Part shown: positions 39,662 to 47,348 of the stretch, piece after piece
Layout of the letters: each line of letters begins with the position of its first letter
Position numbering within the stretch: position 1 is the stretch's first letter
NCBI RefSeq assembly: GCF_023238625.1
Contig: NZ_CP096670.1
Location: 4,491,501 to 4,555,500, forward strand
Direction: 5' to 3'
DNA: 64,000 nucleotides
Source: Agarivorans sp. TSD2052
GTDB taxonomy: Bacteria; Pseudomonadota; Gammaproteobacteria; Enterobacterales; Celerinatantimonadaceae
The notes under the pieces: model-generated
Database searches by the model: none
Told to the model about the DNA's origin: nothing
What the model saw: the letters and a program-made list of their open reading frames with translations, nothing else
Made by a program: the position numbers and the translations under genes

Positions 39662-40783
39662 TTAATCAGATAGTTGCTGGCGTGCCTTAACTGGGTTTGC
39701 ATACATTGCGTACAGTTGAGATCGGACCTCTGCACTAATATCGCGAGTCTTTGCTTCAAAGTAGCGCTTAGCATCGGCCAGGTCAGTGGCTGAGATACTT
39801 TCCGGAATAGCATCCCCTAATGCTAACCAGTTCGTGGGCATTAATTGGTAATTGCCAATGATCGCTTTGTCTAAGGCTTCGGCGACGCCCTTCGCGTTTT
39901 CAAACTCGCCGCTTAGCGCCTCAGCAAAATGAACGTGCACACGGCCTTTTTGGCCAACAATACCCCGAGAAATACTGTAGATATCTTCGTGCTCTTGTTT
40001 TAAATACTCGCCGTGTTGGTTTTGCGATACCAGTTCATTCGCCTTAGCGACATCACAAGGGTCAAACTCATAAGAAATAGACACTGGCACAATGCTTAAT
40101 TGATTAAGATAGTCTGCAAAGCTTTGATCTTTTGGTTTATTTAAGGCCAACATAGAGATAAGTGCTGAATTAGTGAGGTCTAATCCATCTTTAGCACGAC
40201 CTTCACGCTGAGCGATCCAAATATGGTCACCCGTGACGTTTAGCGTATGCTGAATATAGGCCGATAGCTCTTTGAGGTTAGCCAGTTTTTCACGTTTAGC
40301 CGTTGCAGAACGCTTTACGATAAAACTCCGATTTAGGCGCATTAAATCAGCCACCCACGGTTTGGTTAACAAATTATCGCCAATGGCAATTTGCACTGTA
40401 TCTTGGCCATTGTTATGCAAAATATAGTTAACAAAAGCGGGGTCTAAGGCGATATCACGGTGGTTAGAAATAAACAAATGGGGTTTAGTTAAATCGAGTT
40501 TATCTAAACCGCTAGAACTTAATTGTGAGGTGGTGGTTTTCACCATGTGGGTCATGTAACGTTCTACCATGACTTGGAAGTCGTAGACTTTGGCTACGTT
40601 TCTCACTTTAAACTTAAGTACTTGGCGCAATACAAATGACATTAACGCTAAGAAAGCACCACTGGCGCGCGGGTAGCGAAACTTGATTAGAGTAGTAATA
40701 AATTCAGGGTCATTAATTAGACGTTTTATTGTGCTTTTTACTTCAGAATCTTGATATGGGCGAATACTGTCAAACTCAGACAT
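39662..40783 (-). CDS. PlsC/GPAT-like lysophospholipid acyltransferase
   Basis: 373 residues. The acyltransferase block I is SNHRDIALDPAFV near residue 108 (His and Asp retained), preceded by HMVKTTTSQLSSSGLDKL. Block III is WIAQREGRAKDG near 193. It should acylate lysophospholipid or glycerol-3-phosphate at the membrane; the precise acceptor is unknown. A hydrophobic stretch (GAFLALMSFVLRQVL) precedes the catalytic domain. Transcribed leftward, alone. Confidence 0.85.
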   Translation of the reverse strand: MSEFDSIRPYQDSEVKSTIKRLINDPEFITTLIKFRYPRASGAFLALMSFVLRQVLKFKVRNVAKVYDFQVMVERYMTHMVKTTTSQLSSSGLDKLDLTKPHLFISNHRDIALDPAFVNYILHNNGQDTVQIAIGDNLLTKPWVADLMRLNRSFIVKRSATAKREKLANLKELSAYIQHTLNVTGDHIWIAQREGRAKDGLDLTNSALISMLALNKPKDQSFADYLNQLSIVPVSISYEFDPCDVAKANELVSQNQHGEYLKQEHEDIYSISRGIVGQKGRVHVHFAEALSGEFENAKGVAEALDKAIIGNYQLMPTNWLALGDAIPESISATDLADAKRYFEAKTRDISAEVRSQLYAMYANPVKARQQLSD

Positions 40784-40953
40784 AACTACTCTCGCAATTT
40801 AGGAAGGCGCAATTTACCGTTTTCCGCTCTTAAAGACAACAACAATGGTTAAAAATTAAACAACAAGTGCTAGTTTTTCGTTCTAAAGGAGGATTCTTTC
40901 GCTTAACAGCCTAGCCACGTATACTGTTAGCAGGTTTTCTCAGCGTATTATTG

Positions 40954-42312
40954 ATGGAACAACAACGCCAACAATTGCTTGATGCCCCCATCACGCCACT
41001 CATTATCAATAAAGCATTACCCAGTTTAGTTGGGATATTTTCGATCATCTTCTTTAACTTGGTTGATACGTTTTTTGTTGCCATGCTGGGCACTGATGCA
41101 TTAGCAGGCGTATCTTTTACTTTTCCTATTACCTTTGCCATTACTAGCGTGGCTATGGGCTTGGGGATTGGCTTGTCATCCCATGTGGGCCGTTTACTGG
41201 GAGCTCAGCAAAAACAACAAGCCGCTCAGCTTACCAGCCATGGTTTATTACTTAGTTTACTGTTAGTTATGGCTATAGCAGGGTTAGGGTATGTCAGCAT
41301 ATATCCTCTTTTTACCCACTTAGGTGCTGAATTACCGGTAATGCCTTATATCGAACAGTATATGCAAATTTGGTATCTGTCGGTGCCGCTGCTGGTGGTG
41401 CCAATGGTTGGCAATAGCGCAATACGAGCCAGTGGTGATAGTAAAACACCAAGCGTGGTGATGTTAGTTGCCGGCTTGGTAAACGGAATTCTAGACCCTA
41501 TTTTGATTTTTGGTTGGGGCCCGATCCCCACTATGGGGGTTCAAGGGGCGGCACTCGCAACCGCCATTGCCTGGGCTTTAACCTTTGTAGTGGCTCTTTA
41601 TTTACTGATATTTAGACTTAAACTGTTAGTGTTCAAGCTTTGTTCACTTCGTCTGTTAATTAGCTCATGGCAGAAGCTGTTGTCTATTGCGCTACCCGCC
41701 GTGTTTTCTCAGCTTCTAACTCCGATAGCCACAGCGATTACTCTGCTTATTCTCGCAAGCTTTGGTACTGCTACCGTGGCCGCCTACGGTTTTGCCACTC
41801 GGGTGGAGGCCCTTCTATTAATTGGAGTGATGGCAATAAACTCGGTGATCCCGATGTTAGTTGGCCAAAACGTCGGGGCAGGGCAAGCTGATCGTGCCCA
41901 ACAAATCGTGCACCATGGGATCCGTTTAGCGGTAATTTGGCAGTTAATACTGGCATTGCTGATGTATCTATTGGCCCCAGTGATCAGCCATAGTTTAAAT
42001 CATGATGCCGAAGTCGCCGAACTGAGTCAGTTTTATCTGCAATTAGTGCCATTTTGTTATGGCATGATGGCCGTACCATTGTTGTTAGCGCAAACCTTAA
42101 ATGCCTTAGCTAAGCCAATCTTAGCAATGGCGATTAACTTAGTCAGGTTATTTGGATTTATGTTGCCTGCTATTTACTTGGGTGCACTGTGGGGAAACAG
42201 TAAAGTTATCTTTTTAGCCAACATCGCAGCTCATACCCTTGCTGGTTTAGCGAGCTTAGCCATACTCTCTTACCTTATGGCTCAAAAACGTTGGTGGCGC
42301 AGCCAACATTAA
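40954..42312 (+). CDS. MATE family multidrug/metabolite exporter
   Basis: 452 residues with twelve predicted membrane helices in two MatE repeats (first repeat LINKALPSLVGIFSIIFFNLVDTFFVA; AIRASGDSKTPSVVMLVAGLVNGILDPILIFGWG). MATE proteins expel cationic drugs or metabolites using a sodium or proton gradient. ATG 40954 is preferred over TTG 40951. Its stop is immediately followed by the terminator hairpin that also ends csrB copy A from the other strand. Confidence 0.94.
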   Translation: MEQQRQQLLDAPITPLIINKALPSLVGIFSIIFFNLVDTFFVAMLGTDALAGVSFTFPITFAITSVAMGLGIGLSSHVGRLLGAQQKQQAAQLTSHGLLLSLLLVMAIAGLGYVSIYPLFTHLGAELPVMPYIEQYMQIWYLSVPLLVVPMVGNSAIRASGDSKTPSVVMLVAGLVNGILDPILIFGWGPIPTMGVQGAALATAIAWALTFVVALYLLIFRLKLLVFKLCSLRLLISSWQKLLSIALPAVFSQLLTPIATAITLLILASFGTATVAAYGFATRVEALLLIGVMAINSVIPMLVGQNVGAGQADRAQQIVHHGIRLAVIWQLILALLMYLLAPVISHSLNHDAEVAELSQFYLQLVPFCYGMMAVPLLLAQTLNALAKPILAMAINLVRLFGFMLPAIYLGALWGNSKVIFLANIAAHTLAGLASLAILSYLMAQKRWWRSQH

Positions 42313-42343
42313 AAAAGGGCGATACCGAAGTATCGCCCTTTTT
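42311..42343. terminator. shared bidirectional terminator of MATE gene and csrB copy A
   Basis: Stem GGGCGATAC/GTATCGCCC flanked by six A and five T. Read on the minus strand it is C(UUCG)G-capped and runs into a U tract, so it ends csrB-A. Read on the plus strand it ends the MATE transcript, whose stop codon overlaps its first bases. Confidence 0.93.
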
Positions 42344-42709
42344 AGTAGTCATATCGCTCTGGTCCATGAACGTTAATTGCTCCCTGCAATCCTTTTTGAC
42401 TGTTTCACACCTATCCGTAGTGTTTCCTCTTCCCAAATCCTTTGGGCTATCCTTTAGCCTTCTTTGGCATAAGCGTTCATCCTAAACACTTGCTCTCTCC
42501 ATCCTGGAGGTGTCCTTTACTTCATCCTGAAGCTGTTGGGTATGCTGCTCTCAAGCAATCCTATGCTGATTTCCTAGCTCATCTACCTTGATAAGCCTGC
42601 TCTTCCTGAGCGGTGCATCCTAAATACCTTGGCATCTTGCCCTGACTCTTCCTAAGCCTTGGCTCGTCCTGATGGGTAGTACTTTACGCTTTTGCTTTTG
42701 CTATCCCAG
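42315..42709 (-). ncRNA. csrB: CsrB-family CsrA-sequestering RNA, copy A
   Basis: About 395 nt on the minus strand, with roughly 20 GGA motifs, comparable to E. coli CsrB (about 369 nt). Many motifs sit in the loops of short stems: CTTC-AGGAT-GAAG, CTCC-AGGAT-GGAG, GCTC-AGGAA-GAGC, CCCAAA-GGA-TTTGGG, GGCTA-AAGGA-TAGCC. CAGGATG, the reported CsrB consensus, occurs. The RNA ends in a UUCG-capped terminator. Transcription probably starts near 42709, downstream of TACTAT at 42721-42716. It should bind and sequester CsrA dimers. The exact 5' end is inferred. Confidence 0.9.
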
Positions 42710-42838
42710 TAGCAAATAGTAAATAAATTCAGTTTTTCATACCTACATAAACACCAAAAGCTTCAACAAACTGAAAAATAACAATTAAATTTAAACCTAT
42801 CTAAAAAATAAGTGATATTACTCAATGGAAGTCGGGCT

Positions 42839-42849
42839 GATCTCTCACA
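42839..42849 (-). promoter_or_regulatory. UvrY/GacA-type activator half-site upstream of csrB-A
   Basis: TGTGAGAGATC on the minus strand, about 135 nt upstream of the inferred csrB-A start. It equals the left half of the palindrome recalled for E. coli csrB control by UvrY (TGTGAGAGATCTCTTACA). The same element lies at a similar distance before copies B, C and D. Confidence 0.7.
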
Positions 42850-43036
42850 TCGCTTCGGGCATATAAAGTAAAAGAATTAGACTTAACAACAGTACAAAGC
42901 TTCACGGAAAATAAAGTTAACCAACAAAAACACCAAGAGATAGCTAAAATCTGTAATTCATCGATCAACCGAGGGCTTGAAATAGAGGCTATTGCTCAAT
43001 CAGCGATATCGCTGTTTTTTAGGCGAGAAAAAGAAA
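42850..43036. other. spacer between csrB copies A and B
   Basis: AT-rich spacer. A plus-strand open stretch of about 60 codons runs through it (containing KVNQQKHQEIAKICNSSI) into the terminator of copy B, but has no start codon or ribosome site. It may be a decayed gene end or chance. Confidence 0.3.
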
Positions 43037-43430
43037 AGGGCGACACCGAAGTGTCGCCCTTAAAGTAGTCTTATCGCTCTGGTCCATGAACGTTAGTTGC
43101 TCCTTGCAATCCTTTTTAGACTGTTTCACACCTATCCGTAGTGTTTCCTCTTCCCAAATCCTTTGGGCTATCCTTTAGCCTTCTTTGGCATAAGCGTTCA
43201 TCCTAAACACTTGCTCTCTCCATCCTGGAGGTGTCCTTTACTTCATCCTGAAGCTGTTGGGTATGCTGCTCTCAAGCAATCCTATGCTGATTTCCTAGCT
43301 CATCTACCTTGATAAGCCTGCTCTTCCTGAGCGGTGCATCCTAAATACCGTGGCATCTTGCCCTGACTCTTCCTAAGCCTTGGCTCGTCCTGATGGGTAG
43401 TACTTTACGCTTTTGCTTTTACTATCCCAG
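43037..43430 (-). ncRNA. csrB: CsrB-family CsrA-sequestering RNA, copy B
   Basis: About 394 nt, nearly identical to copy A over the body (a handful of substitutions, for example TTAATTGCTCCC to TTAGTTGCTCCT). It has the same loop-exposed AGGA hairpins and a terminator GGGCGACAC-TTCG-GTGTCGCCC followed by TTTTC on the minus strand. The inferred -10 TACTAT is at 43442-43437. Copy B is the first unit of a 696-bp tandem duplication. Confidence 0.9.
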
Positions 43431-43559
43431 TAGCAAATAGTAAATAATTTCACTTTTTATTCTTCGCTGATCAGCGATTAAATATAAACGATTGAAATTA
43501 AACAATTAAATTTAAATTCAATTTGATTTTCGCTGACATAGCCCCACGCAATCAGGGCG

Positions 43560-43570
43560 GATCTCTCACA
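43560..43570 (-). promoter_or_regulatory. UvrY/GacA-type activator half-site upstream of csrB-B
   Basis: TGTGAGAGATC followed by CGCCCTG on the minus strand, about 135 nt upstream of the inferred start of copy B. Confidence 0.7.
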
Positions 43571-43732
43571 AGACGCTGGGCGAATAAAGCAGTAGTAAAC
43601 CAGTCACCAGCAAGATAAAAATCTAAATAAACCTAGTTATTCAAGCCAAATAACTGCCGACATCGAAAAGTATGCATAAAACACCGTAATACAGGTACGT
43701 TTGCGCCAGGAAGGCCAATCGCCAAAAAGAAA

Positions 43733-44126
43733 AGGGCGACACCGAAGTGTCGCCCTTAAAGTAGTCTTATCGCTCTGGTCCATGAACGTTAGTTGCTCCT
43801 TGCAATCCTTTTTAGACTGTTTCACACCTATCCGTAGTGTTTCCTCTTCCCAAATCCTTTGGGCTATCCTTTAGCCTTCTTTGGCATAAGCGTTCATCCT
43901 AAACACTTGCTCTCTCCATCCTGGAGGTGTCCTTTACTTCATCCTGAAGCTGTTGGGTATGCTGCTCTCAAGCAATCCTATGCTGATTTCCTAGCTCATC
44001 TACCTTGATAAGCCTGCTCTTCCTGAGCGGTGCATCCTAAATACCGTGGCATCTTGCCCTGACTCTTCCTAAGCCTTGGCTCGTCCTGATGGGTAGTACT
44101 TTACGCTTTTGCTTTTACTATCCCAG
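43733..44126 (-). ncRNA. csrB: CsrB-family CsrA-sequestering RNA, copy C
   Basis: Second unit of the 696-bp duplication. Body, promoter and terminator appear identical to copy B (terminator stem 43734-43755, inferred -10 at 44138-44133). About 20 GGA motifs. It should be functionally interchangeable with copy B and add to CsrA-binding capacity. Confidence 0.9.
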
Positions 44127-44255
44127 TAGCAAATAGTAAATAATTTCACTTTTTATTCTTCGCTGATCAGCGATTAAATATAAACGATTGAAATTAAACA
44201 ATTAAATTTAAATTCAATTTGATTTTCGCTGACATAGCCCCACGCAATCAGGGCG

Positions 44256-44266
44256 GATCTCTCACA
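44256..44266 (-). promoter_or_regulatory. UvrY/GacA-type activator half-site upstream of csrB-C
   Basis: TGTGAGAGATC on the minus strand, exactly 696 nt from the copy B site, about 135 nt upstream of the inferred start of copy C. Confidence 0.7.
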
Positions 44267-44428
44267 AGACGCTGGGCGAATAAAGCAGTAGTAAACCAGT
44301 CACCAGCAAGATAAAAATCTAAATAAACCTAGTTATTCAAGCCAAATAACTGCCGACATCGAAAAGTATGCATAAAACACCGTAATACAGGTACGTTTGC
44401 GCCAGGAAGGCCAATCGCCAAAAAGAAA

Positions 44429-44821
44429 AGGGCGACACCGAAGTGTCGCCCTTAAAGTAGTCTTATCGCTCTGGTCCATGAACGTTAGTTGCTCCTTGCA
44501 ATCCTTTTTAGACTGTTTCACACCTATCCGTAGTGTTTCCTCTTCCCAAATCCTTTGGGCTATCCTTTAGCCATCTATGGCATAAGCGTTCATCCTAAAC
44601 ACTTGCTCTCTCCATCCTGGAGGTATCCTTTACTTCATCCTGAAGCTGTTGGTACTTTGCTTTCTAACAATCCTATGCTGACATCCTAAACTCATCGACC
44701 TTGATAAGCCTGCTCTTCCTGAGCGGTGCATCCTAATACCTTGGCGTCCTGCCTAATTCTTCCTGAATTCTTGTCTCGTCCTGATGGTTAGTACTTTACG
44801 CTTATCCAAATAAAAGCCCAG
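44429..44821 (-). ncRNA. csrB: CsrB-family CsrA-sequestering RNA, copy D
   Basis: About 393 nt. The 3' half and terminator match copies B and C; the 5' half has diverged (for example CATCCTAAACTC where copy C has TTTCCTAGCTC on the plus strand), yet about 21 GGA motifs remain. Upstream of the conserved ACTGGG start region the promoter differs (TATTTTTGTCT in place of TACTATTTGCT). Divergence confined to one half suggests partial gene conversion with the neighbouring copy. Confidence 0.88.
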
Positions 44822-44952
44822 TAAGACAAAAATAAAAATATCCGCCCAACGCTATTACTTAAGAGGTAATCACAGTTAACACTCTGAATAGTAATAATAA
44901 AAAACGATCAAGCCTGACAAACAAAGAGACTTATCGGCATATTTAGATGGCC

Positions 44953-44963
44953 GATCTCTCACA
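44953..44963 (-). promoter_or_regulatory. UvrY/GacA-type activator half-site upstream of csrB-D
   Basis: TGTGAGAGATC followed by GGCCATC on the minus strand, about 135 nt upstream of the inferred start of copy D, although the surrounding spacer is unlike those of A to C. Confidence 0.7.
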
Positions 44964-45124
44964 CTACTTCAGGTTGATCGCCAAATAACCTTCTAGGCTT
45001 ACCCCACTACAATCAATAATTAGTCTACTGATAGTCACTTATAAAGGATAAAAATCTAAATAGGACGTATTCAGTTTCAGCATCAGCATCAGCATCACTT
45101 AAAACAATCGGTGACATTTAAACA

Positions 45125-45150
45125 ATAAAAAACCCAGCACATGGCTGGGT
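45125..45150 (-). terminator. second terminator behind csrB copy E
   Basis: On the minus strand ACCCAGC-CATGT-GCTGGGT is followed by six T. It lies just past the first hairpin of copy E (45164-45187), whose own T tract is displaced by GACC, so this may be the effective stop. Confidence 0.85.
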
Positions 45151-45163
45151 CTAGAAAAAGGTC

Positions 45164-45439
45164 GGGGCGACACTTACGTGTCGCCCCTAGTAGTCATATC
45201 GCTCAAGTCCGTGAACGGGTAGTTGCTCCCTGCAATCCTTTTTGACTGTGTTACTACTTCCTGTAGTTATCCTTTTCTCAAATCCTTTGAGCTGTCCTTT
45301 AGCCTTCTATGGCATAACCGGTTATCCATACCAGTTGCACGTCTCCTTCCTAGGAGGTGTCCTTTTGCTACATCCTGTAGCTGTCCTTTTTAGCTCCTGC
45401 TACGTATATCTTCCTGATAAACGTCAGTGCCTCCGTGCA
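45164..45439 (-). ncRNA. csrB: CsrB-family CsrA-sequestering RNA, copy E (divergent, shorter)
   Basis: About 276 nt (about 315 if it ends at the second terminator), with roughly 16 GGA motifs. The hairpins are kept by compensatory changes: CTACAGGATGTAG here versus CTTCAGGATGAAG in copy A, and CTCAAAGGATTTGAG versus CCCAAAGGATTTGGG. The element AAAAAGGATTGCAGGGAG near the 3' end is shared by all copies. A -10 TATAGT lies at 45451-45446 with no good -35, fitting activator dependence. Probably the older paralogue. Confidence 0.88.
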
Positions 45440-45594
45440 GAACTAACTATACGTATTTTAAATTTTAGAGAAAGCAGCATTTCAAAAAAAGTTTCATTTA
45501 TTTTGAAAAAAATATTAATGAATTCGTAAACCATTGAATAATATAATTATTAATAAAAATTTTGTGTTCATACTACGTCTATCGCGCACACTCA

Positions 45595-45612
45595 TGTAAG
45601 AGATCTCGCACA
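45595..45612 (-). promoter_or_regulatory. full UvrY/GacA-type palindrome upstream of csrB-E
   Basis: On the minus strand TGTGCGAGATCTCTTACA, one base from the 18-nt palindrome recalled for UvrY at E. coli csrB. It is centred about 165 nt upstream of the inferred start of copy E, a distance like that in E. coli, and 24 nt after the stop of the TRIC gene. Confidence 0.78.
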
Positions 45613-45635
45613 CGGCTTGCAGAGTTAGTGGTTTA

Positions 45636-46256
45636 TTAACGATTTTTAGACAATTTGGGCAAAGATAAGTGATAGCGAATAGCCACCAAACGAATAGTTA
45701 GCGCGGTGATGATGCAACTAGCGGTAACTACCGTAGTAGAAAAACCAAGATGAATGGCTGCAACCCACACCAAGCCACCGACAATGCACGCCGTCGCATA
45801 AACTTCTCGTTGCAATACTAAAGGAACCTGATTGGCCAGCACGTCGCGGATCATCCCACCTCCGCAGGCGGTAATTACCCCCATCGTAACGGCGACAATC
45901 ATTGGCGCCCCCGCTTGCAACGCTTTATCAGCACCTATCGCCATAAACACTGCCATACCAACCGCATCAGCGACGGGCAATAACCAACGAGGCGGCGTAG
46001 GAAAATTATTCAACAACAATACTGCGCTTAAGCTTGCTATCAATATTACCCATAGATACCAACCATTCTCGACCCAAAAGACCGGGCTAACTCCTAGCGC
46101 CATATCTCGGATAGTGCCCCCCCCAATTGCAGTAACGCAGGCCAGGACTAAAGCGCCAAACAAATCCATTTTTCTGCGGCTAGCTATCAATACACCTGAG
46201 ATAGCAAAAACCGCAGTACCAAATAGATCGAGACTAAAAATGATGGTGTTGCCCAA
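45636..46256 (-). CDS. TRIC-type trimeric intracellular cation channel family protein (UPF0126)
   Basis: 206 residues with about seven membrane helices in two three-helix repeats. Each repeat has a glycine hinge: GGGTIRDMALG in the first and GGGMIRDVLANQ in the second, the family signature. Bacterial TRIC homologues conduct potassium. It is transcribed leftward, downstream of nadE after a hairpin, and ends just before the csrB-E activator site. Confidence 0.92.
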   Translation of the reverse strand: MGNTIIFSLDLFGTAVFAISGVLIASRRKMDLFGALVLACVTAIGGGTIRDMALGVSPVFWVENGWYLWVILIASLSAVLLLNNFPTPPRWLLPVADAVGMAVFMAIGADKALQAGAPMIVAVTMGVITACGGGMIRDVLANQVPLVLQREVYATACIVGGLVWVAAIHLGFSTTVVTASCIITALTIRLVAIRYHLSLPKLSKNR

Positions 46257-46331
46257 TGTCGATTCCTCAAAAAATTCGGCTGCAATTAGACAACATGTAT
46301 CAATAACAATATAGGATGCAGATCAAACAAA

Positions 46332-46353
46332 GCCGAACCCTAATCAGTTCGGC
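46332..46353 (-). terminator. terminator of nadE
   Basis: Minus strand GCCGAAC, eight-base loop, GTTCGGC, then TTTGTTTG. It lies between the nadE stop and the TRIC gene start. Confidence 0.65.
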
Positions 46354-46372
46354 ATAGATAAACCGATTAGCC

Positions 46373-47203
46373 TCAATCGTAGATAGTGGGAATAGCCTGA
46401 CGCTTGTGTTGAGTACGCTGATAGATCGCTATCAGTTTTTGCTCAACGGCGCTATCAACCGTTTTACCTTCGAGAAAGTCATCTATTTGGTCGTAAGTTA
46501 CACCTAAAGCGACCTCATCGGGTAGTTGTGGGCGATCTTCCTCTAAGTCTGCCGTTGGCGCTTTGCCAATTAGGGGTTCAGGCGCCCCTAAATAGCCAGC
46601 CACTTGACGAACCTGACGTTTGTTCAAGCCAAAAATGGGGGCTAAATCACAAGCGCCGTCGCCATGCTTAGTGTAAAAGCCGGTTAAGTTCTCTGCCGAG
46701 TGATCTGTACCAATCACTAAAGCGCCAGTGAGGCCTGCAATTTCGTATTGAGCAATCATTCTCATTCTTGCTTTAACATTACCCTTAGCAAAATCTACCG
46801 CAGCTTGCTCTGGTATGGCTAAGCCTGCAGCTTGCAAGCTTGAGCTAGCACTTTGATGCAATCCTTCTGTACCATCCTTAATATTGGTGGTAACAATATA
46901 AGATGGTTTAATAAATCCAAGTGCGAGCTGCGCATCAGCTTCATCTTTTTGCTCGCCATAAGGTAGACGCATGGCAATAAAGCGATAGTCTTGGCTGTTA
47001 GTTTGTTCATTTAGCTGTTCTACCGCTAACTGAGCTAAACGCCCAGTAGTGGTAGAGTCAACGCCACCACTAATTCCCAATACTAACGTTTTTAAACCGG
47101 CTTGTTGTAGACGCGCTTTGATGAAATCAATGCGGCGGGCCACTTCATATTCCGGATCAATCTCTGGCAGTACTTTCATCTCTGCCAATATTGCTTGTTT
47201 CAT
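46373..47203 (-). CDS. nadE: NH3-dependent NAD+ synthetase
   Basis: 276 residues. The PP-loop SGGVDS is at 45-50. Deamido-NAD recognition segments are [24 protein letters not shown] near 165 (split over helix and loop) and [18 protein letters not shown] near 210. It amidates deamido-NAD using ammonia; there is no glutaminase domain. Length equals E. coli NadE. Confidence 0.97.
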   Translation of the reverse strand: MKQAILAEMKVLPEIDPEYEVARRIDFIKARLQQAGLKTLVLGISGGVDSTTTGRLAQLAVEQLNEQTNSQDYRFIAMRLPYGEQKDEADAQLALGFIKPSYIVTTNIKDGTEGLHQSASSSLQAAGLAIPEQAAVDFAKGNVKARMRMIAQYEIAGLTGALVIGTDHSAENLTGFYTKHGDGACDLAPIFGLNKRQVRQVAGYLGAPEPLIGKAPTADLEEDRPQLPDEVALGVTYDQIDDFLEGKTVDSAVEQKLIAIYQRTQHKRQAIPTIYD

Positions 47204-47348
47204 CTTCTACCTCACAGCAAATGTAATCCCTAAGGGGCAATGTACTTGAGAGATAAAAAAAAACCAAGAGACAAGCTGATTTACATATAATTAAAACAGC
47301 AAGTAAAGAATTTGACAGATTACTAACTTCATTTTAAGGACAATTAAT

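Larger units (their letters stand above)
43038..44429. repeat. two 696-bp direct repeats, each carrying one csrB copy with its upstream region
   Basis: Units 43038-43733 and 43734-44429 have the same length and, as far as I compared them, the same sequence, spacer included. Each contains an RNA gene, its promoter, the TGTGAGAGATC element and about 160 nt of further upstream DNA. The identity points to a recent duplication or to gene conversion. Flanking copies A, D and E differ clearly. Confidence 0.9.

Noticed and set aside
42291-42485. 64-codon plus-strand frame across the end of the MATE gene
   Set aside because: Antisense to csrB copy A and out of frame with the exporter; no ribosome site.
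43637-44521. Two identical 62-codon minus-strand frames at 43637-43825 and 44333-44521
   Set aside because: Their identity comes from the 696-bp duplication, and both lie across the csrB terminators and RNA bodies. No ribosome site or family.
42313-45200. CRISPR array
   Set aside because: Units are about 400-700 nt, not 25-40 nt with unique spacers; there are no cas genes, and the hairpin-GGA pattern explains the repeats.
42313-45200. Mobile-element or retron repeat cluster
   Set aside because: No transposase, reverse transcriptase or terminal inverted repeats. Each unit has a promoter element, GGA hairpins and a terminator, as an sRNA gene does.
45242-45529. 95-codon plus-strand frame
   Set aside because: Runs antisense through csrB copy E. 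Its Cys/Leu-rich translation simply reflects the TCC-rich complement of GGA motifs.
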